A stretch of DNA of 64,000 nucleotides from [Lactobacillus] timonensis (GTDB lineage Bacteria; Bacillota; Bacilli; Lactobacillales; Lactobacillaceae). The translations under genes were made by a program, and so were the position numbers. Shown piece by piece: positions 60,133-64,000 of the stretch. Within the stretch, counting starts at the first letter, position 1. Each line of letters begins with the position of its first letter. The DNA lies in the NCBI RefSeq assembly GCF_900240275.1, contig NZ_LT964761.1, positions 310,298 through 374,297 of the forward strand, read 5' to 3'. Below the pieces are notes generated by a model. That model saw only the letters and a list, made by a program, of their open reading frames with translations, had not been told where the DNA came from and searched no databases.

Positions 60133-62097
60133 CTATACCACGTTCTTGGCCGCTGTTGCAGGTTGATTTAGGTTAACCCGGTCGATGTGCACCCAGTTAA
60201 GCAGCAACGACGAAGTAACGACGGACACTGATGAAAAGGCCATTGCTAGAGCGGCAATTTCTGGTGTTAACTGAAGCCCGAGACCCACAAAGAGACCGGC
60301 AGCAATTGGGATCCCAATCAAGTTGTAAATCAGTGCCCAGAATAAGTTAAGTTTGATCCGCCGGAATGTTGTCTTAGCAAGTGAGAGTGCATTAACAACG
60401 CCGCGCAGATCATTTTTAACCAGAACGATTCCGCCTGCTTCAATAGCAATGTCAGTTCCACCACCCATGGCGATCCCGACTTCGGCCGTCGACAGTGCCG
60501 GCGCATCGTTAATCCCGTCACCAACAAAAGCTACCTTTGCTCCCTGTTGTTGGAGGAGCTTAACTTGTTCAGCCTTCTGGTTAGGCAAGACCCCGGCGAT
60601 TACCAGGTCAATCCCAACTTGGCGGGCAATCTGCTTAGCGACTTCTTCATTATCCCCGGTAATCATCACGGTAGTCAGTCCCCGCTGGTGAAGCGCCGCC
60701 ATCGTTGCGGCCGCTTCCGGACGGGAAACGTCCTGGATGGCCAACAAGCCGATAATTCGCTTGTTTTCGCCAACATAGACCACCGTTTTCGCTGCTTTGC
60801 GCAACGCGACCGCCTGCTGAGCTAATTCATCGTCCAGTTGCCAACCGTCAACCAGTCGTTCACTACCGACGGCAACCTGGTGGCCATCAATAACACCACT
60901 CACGCCCTGCCCTTCAACAACTGCAAAATCATCAACAGCCGACAGTGTTAAGTCGTCTTGCTGCGCCCGGTCGTCAACGGCTTTGGCCAACGGGTGTTCT
61001 GACAAGTTTTCCAAACTAGCCGCCACCATTAAAACCCGCTGTTGATCATTGCCAACAACATCCGTTACTTGCGGGTGGCCCGTGGTAATCGTCCCAGTCT
61101 TATCAAAAACTACCGTTGTCAACGAACTAACGGCCTGAAGTGTCTGACCATCCTTAATCAGGACACCCATTTTAGCTGACCGTTCAGTACCAACCATCAA
61201 AGCAGTTGGTGTTGCTAAGCCTAAAGCACATGGGCAGGCAATCACGATGACGCTCACAGCAAAGAGTAGTGACTGGATAAAAGTGGCCCCTAGTAGTGCA
61301 TACCAAATGGCAAAGGTTGCCAGGGCAATAATCATCACTACTGGTACAAAGTAGTGAGCGACAACGTTAGTAAAATCTTGAATCGGCGCGCGGCTAGTTT
61401 GGGCCTTCTTCACCATTTCAACGATCTGAGCCAACATCGTCTGGCTCCCCACCTTGGTCGCTTGAAAAACGAATGTCCCGGTCTGGTTGATCGTCGAACC
61501 AACAACCGCGTCGCCAGCAGCCTTTTCTACTGGCATGCTTTCACCAGTGACCATTGATTCATCAACAGCCGATTTGCCACTAATAACTGTCCCATCAACT
61601 GGAACCTTTTCTCCTGGCTTGACGCGCACTTCATCACCGACCTGAACGTCATTAAGCGGAACGGTTACCCACTGACCATCGCGCTTCACAACCGCTGACT
61701 TGGCCTGCAGTTGGAGAAGTTTACTGATCGCTCCTTCAGCATTCTGGTGAACCCGTTCTTCCATTGCGTCGCCCAGCGTGACGAAAACGGCAATGAAAGC
61801 GGCACTTTCGAAGTAAACGCTCCGGCCAGTAAACAAGGCGAAGACACTGTAAAAGTAGGCCACCGTCGTGCCAATAGCAACCAAGGTATTCATATTAGCA
61901 TCATGGTGTTTGGCAGCTGCCCAGGCGCTTGACCAGTAAGGTAAAGCTGCCACCAGCATAATCAACGTAGTGGTCACAAAAGCCACCCAGTTATAGCCAG
62001 GCATCATCCAGTGAAAGGGCATTGCCAACATCTGAATCAGGAGTGGCAATGACAGGACAAATGAAATCCAGAACCGCTTGGTTTCAGATAGCTTCAT
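60133..62097 (-). CDS. Copper-translocating P1B-type ATPase (CopA-like)
   Basis: A 654-residue pump. TM-CPC motif [14 protein letters not shown], phosphorylation [12 protein letters not shown] locus SEHPLAKAV and hinge GDGINDAP are all present. The terminal helices carry YNLIGIP and [10 protein letters not shown], the P1B-1 copper(I) signature. There is no N-terminal heavy-metal-binding domain. The ATG overlaps the stop of the cupredoxin gene by 1 nt (TGATG); the two are translationally coupled. Confidence 0.93.
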   Translation of the reverse strand: MKLSETKRFWISFVLSLPLLIQMLAMPFHWMMPGYNWVAFVTTTLIMLVAALPYWSSAWAAAKHHDANMNTLVAIGTTVAYFYSVFALFTGRSVYFESAAFIAVFVTLGDAMEERVHQNAEGAISKLLQLQAKSAVVKRDGQWVTVPLNDVQVGDEVRVKPGEKVPVDGTVISGKSAVDESMVTGESMPVEKAAGDAVVGSTINQTGTFVFQATKVGSQTMLAQIVEMVKKAQTSRAPIQDFTNVVAHYFVPVVMIIALATFAIWYALLGATFIQSLLFAVSVIVIACPCALGLATPTALMVGTERSAKMGVLIKDGQTLQAVSSLTTVVFDKTGTITTGHPQVTDVVGNDQQRVLMVAASLENLSEHPLAKAVDDRAQQDDLTLSAVDDFAVVEGQGVSGVIDGHQVAVGSERLVDGWQLDDELAQQAVALRKAAKTVVYVGENKRIIGLLAIQDVSRPEAAATMAALHQRGLTTVMITGDNEEVAKQIARQVGIDLVIAGVLPNQKAEQVKLLQQQGAKVAFVGDGINDAPALSTAEVGIAMGGGTDIAIEAGGIVLVKNDLRGVVNALSLAKTTFRRIKLNLFWALIYNLIGIPIAAGLFVGLGLQLTPEIAALAMAFSSVSVVTSSLLLNWVHIDRVNLNQPATAAKNVV

Positions 62098-62474
62098 CAC
62101 TTAACAACCACCTTTCCGTGAAACATATTCATTCCGCAAGCAAAGTCAATTGTCCCGGTCTTATCCGTTGGAATGTCAATTGTTGTCACATCCCGTTTTG
62201 TCAAGTCCTCATTAACCCCCAGCCGGTCAAAAACGACGTGCGACAGACAGGCAGTACTGTCTTGCATATCAAAGTTTAACTTCGCTGGAACTCCCTTTTT
62301 GAGAACAATTGTGCTTGGCGAATAACCACCTTTGACAACCACTGTTGCTGACTGTTGATTATCACTACCAGTGGCTAATTCAGCAGCCTCCTCGTGTTTT
62401 CCAAGGAACCACCAGCCAATCACTCCCGCCAAAATAGCTGTAACCACGACCGCAATGATTTGTGTTGTCCCCAT
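62097..62474 (-). CDS. Membrane-anchored cupredoxin-domain protein
   Basis: A 125-residue protein with one N-terminal membrane helix (about 4-24), then an extracytoplasmic cupredoxin-like domain. Metal-ligand candidates are ACLSHVVFD (Cys, His) and [10 protein letters not shown] (Cys, Met, His). Probably a copper chaperone or copper-binding partner of the ATPase it is fused to by overlapping codons. Start at 62474 with AAAGGGG upstream. Confidence 0.88.
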   Translation of the reverse strand: MGTTQIIAVVVTAILAGVIGWWFLGKHEEAAELATGSDNQQSATVVVKGGYSPSTIVLKKGVPAKLNFDMQDSTACLSHVVFDRLGVNEDLTKRDVTTIDIPTDKTGTIDFACGMNMFHGKVVVK

Positions 62475-62500
62475 TTTCAAGACCCCTTTCAGCATCTGTT

Positions 62501-62555
62501 TACATTTGTAATCATTAATCAATTATCATTTTACTCTATCGTTTACAAATGTCAA
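62501..62555 (-). promoter_or_regulatory. cop promoter with two CopY-type boxes
   Basis: Minus strand TTGACA (62550-62555) and TAAAAT (62528-62533), 16-bp spacer. A perfect TACATTTGTA (TACAnnTGTA, 62501-62510) lies downstream of -10 and a near copy (TACAAATGTC as read on the plus strand, 62544-62553) overlaps the -35. This is the double operator of the CopY copper repressor in Enterococcus and lactococci (family knowledge). Confidence 0.85.
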
Positions 62556-62567
62556 CACAAATACATT

Positions 62568-62593
62568 AAAAAAACTCGTTGTCAAACAACGAG
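62568..62593 (-). terminator. Terminator of the ComK-like gene
   Basis: The stem CTCGTTGT / ACAACGAG with a 3-nt loop and seven T on the minus strand lies 15 nt past the stop. Confidence 0.88.
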
Positions 62594-62608
62594 AATGATT
62601 GCCATGGC

Positions 62609-63367
62609 CTAGCCAGTATAAGGAGTAAATGGCTTAAAGCCCAGCTGGCTAATTGCTGCCCGTTCTGCTGGCGTCAGTGTTTTTTGCTCAAATGCGCGTT
62701 TCATTACCAGTTCGTGCTGGTGAATGCACAACAGCTGGTTGTACTCAACGAGCTGGTGTTGGAGCCGCCGGCGACGCTGGAAATCCGAAAACTCGACCTT
62801 CGATCCCGCCAAGCCATGACAGTACTGGCGAAAGTCAGCTAATTCGAGTTGGAGGTGTGCTACCTGGTCTGCCGCCTGCATGTTATTCAAAAAAGACTTC
62901 GCACACCACTGGACCGTCACCAGTAAAGGGGCATGGTTGTGAGCACTAGTAAATTGCAAACAGAGGTTATTATTTTTTCTGTCGGCAATTTCAGCATGGA
63001 CCAAGTGATGCGTCATCACCCAAACAACTTCCTCGTTAGCCGTGCCGCATGTCGGTACCAACTGGTATTTTCCTGCCACCGCTGCCCTGGTTACCCGGGG
63101 CATCCCCAACATTCGGTAGCACACCCGGTTATCCGCTTCGCTAATACAGTTTTCGGTAAAAAACTGCCGCAGTACCATGGTCAGCGGTCGGCGAATCAAC
63201 AACGTCTTTCCAGCCCGATCAACTACGAGGGTAGCTGGCTGTTCGTGATAGTCGCGACCAGTTAATAAGACAACCGAGTCCCAGGTAACGTGATAGGCAG
63301 CAACAACGTAGTCCACCTGTTGAAGAGGAAAAGTCGTGATGTTAATTGATAGGCATTGACCAGCCAT
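62609..63367 (-). CDS. ComK-family competence transcription factor candidate
   Basis: A 252-residue protein. Its middle (about residues 35-140) aligns by pattern with ComK: a VDRAGKTLLIRRPLTMVL segment, then YRMLGMPR..., a PTCGTANEEVVWVMTHHLVHAE stretch matching the Ser/Arg-Trp-Ile-His region of ComK, and a C-terminal helical part. It is longer than B. subtilis ComK by about 60 residues. ATG at 63367 with GGGGTG; longer frames upstream have no site. Divergent from a ComX-like gene, which supports a competence role. Confidence 0.65.
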   Translation of the reverse strand: MAGQCLSINITTFPLQQVDYVVAAYHVTWDSVVLLTGRDYHEQPATLVVDRAGKTLLIRRPLTMVLRQFFTENCISEADNRVCYRMLGMPRVTRAAVAGKYQLVPTCGTANEEVVWVMTHHLVHAEIADRKNNNLCLQFTSAHNHAPLLVTVQWCAKSFLNNMQAADQVAHLQLELADFRQYCHGLAGSKVEFSDFQRRRRLQHQLVEYNQLLCIHQHELVMKRAFEQKTLTPAERAAISQLGFKPFTPYTG

Positions 63368-63589
63368 GTAAGCACCCCGGTAAAGATAATTTGTCAAGCA
63401 GGGGAAAAGCGTCTTTGACCAGCAAAAGCGCTTTCTCCCACGCCAATTAATGAGATTACAGAAATAATGACTGGTTGTCAATAAGCTTTACCCATAAAAA
63501 GCACTTTCTTACTGTGTTTTCTTAAGAAAAGATTTTTCCTAAACTGTATTCAACCTTGGCCAGGGAAATCACAATGATAAGGTGAAAAC
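63368..63589. promoter_or_regulatory. Shared regulatory region of the divergent competence-like genes
   Basis: The 222-nt gap contains three copies of a related motif: AAAAGCGTCTTTG (63405-63417), AAAAGCGCTTTCT (63424-63436) and AAAAGCACTTTCT (63497-63509). It also holds a perfect 14-bp palindrome TTTTCTTAAGAAAA (63517-63530). AAAA...TTT pairs recall ComK K-boxes (AAAA-N5-TTTT) but with shorter spacing. Promoter hexamers are not clear. Confidence 0.6.
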
Positions 63590-64000
63590 ATGAGTAAACG
63601 AACGATGACTGAAGGCTTAAGTTTTCTGCTCGCAAACGAGCGGACTAAGCTCATCCACGGGGTCTTAAAAAGCCTCTACCTCCGACAGAGTGATGACGAT
63701 TACCAGGATTGTTTCCAGGAAGGATGCCTGCTCTTTGCCCAGGCTTACTGTGACTTTCCCCAAGAAGTTAATGAACACGAAAACTACCTAATGCACTTTG
63801 CTTACCAAAGGATCCGCTGGCGACTGCTTGACCAGCGCCAACGAGCATCATGGCAGGCAAGTCACTGCGAATGTTCCCTGGATAGCCCGGCGCTCAGCCC
63901 AACGCAGAAAGAGCTCCTCTTCCTCGACCCCGCAAGCAATTCGCCGCTAGCCGTCACGGCGAAGAACGACTTGTTTGCGCGCTTAGCTAATGATTGTACG
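63590..64000 (+). CDS. ComX/SigX-like alternative sigma factor, 5' part (truncated by window end)
   Basis: The frame runs from an ATG (AAGGTG upstream) to the window edge, 137 codons, without a stop. The translated part shows DDDYQDCFQEGCLLFAQAY, matching sigma region 2 core-binding and helical patterns of ComX/SigX-type small sigma factors. Typical lengths are about 160-190 residues, so only the C-terminal part with region 4 is missing. Divergent from the ComK-like gene. Confidence 0.7.
   Translation, partial: MSKRTMTEGLSFLLANERTKLIHGVLKSLYLRQSDDDYQDCFQEGCLLFAQAYCDFPQEVNEHENYLMHFAYQRIRWRLLDQRQRASWQASHCECSLDSPALSPTQKELLFLDPASNSPLAVTAKNDLFARLANDCT

Overview
The window is about 64 kb of a low-GC Gram-positive chromosome of the lactobacillus type, most likely a Limosilactobacillus with moderately high GC (fermentum/oris/pontis range). 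This is judged from the protein families, strong Shine-Dalgarno sites with frequent GTG/TTG starts, a T-box, and a D-lactate-type Ddl. The genus call is an inference; no 16S gene is present.

Region 1-7.7 kb is AT-rich and accessory. It holds three surface-glycan-type genes (a DUF6020 membrane protein, an acyltransferase-3 protein and a GT2 glycosyltransferase). It also holds a large L,D-transpeptidase gene with wall/glucan-binding-like repeats, ruined by four in-frame stop codons. Two long non-coding stretches lie here too.

Region 7.75-20 kb (minus strand) carries an APC amino-acid permease, a DUF915 lipoprotein hydrolase and a His-rich DUF2325 protein. Then come valS with a T-box leader separated from the gene by about 500 nt of hairpin-rich sequence, tpx, the thiI plus cysteine desulfurase pair for tRNA 4-thiouridine, and ezrA.

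Region 20-24.4 kb (plus strand) has rpsD with a structured leader, a nitroreductase, a YueI-like protein, rarA, a 6S RNA candidate and a universal stress protein. Region 24.4-27.1 kb looks like a small accessory insert: a HEPN-like (R-x4-H) protein gene interrupted by one in-frame TAG, convergent with a DUF3991/Toprim primase-like gene.

Region 27.2-50.9 kb (minus strand) is mostly envelope and core metabolism. It runs XRE-TPR regulator, membrane GDPD, ddl (Phe, D-Ala-D-Lac type), DUF2785, a GcvH-like protein without its lipoyl lysine, rodA, DUF2969, mreB, murA, DUF1146, the complete atpBEFHAGDC operon, a YibE/F pair, upp, glyA, and the tdk-prfA-prmC-tsaC operon.

Region 51-60 kb contains murT-gatD (lipid II amidation), a small membrane protein, a C69 dipeptidase, an RBBP9-type hydrolase and a GlsB-like protein. 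It continues with a zinc alcohol dehydrogenase whose promoter carries a MerR-type 19-bp-spacer operator, an AAT-family amino-acid permease and an MFS transporter.

Region 60-64 kb holds a copper module (cupredoxin protein plus CopA-type ATPase behind CopY boxes). It ends with a divergent pair that looks like competence control: a ComK-family protein and a ComX/SigX-like sigma factor that runs off the window end. No CRISPR array, tRNA or rRNA gene, or intact transposase was seen.
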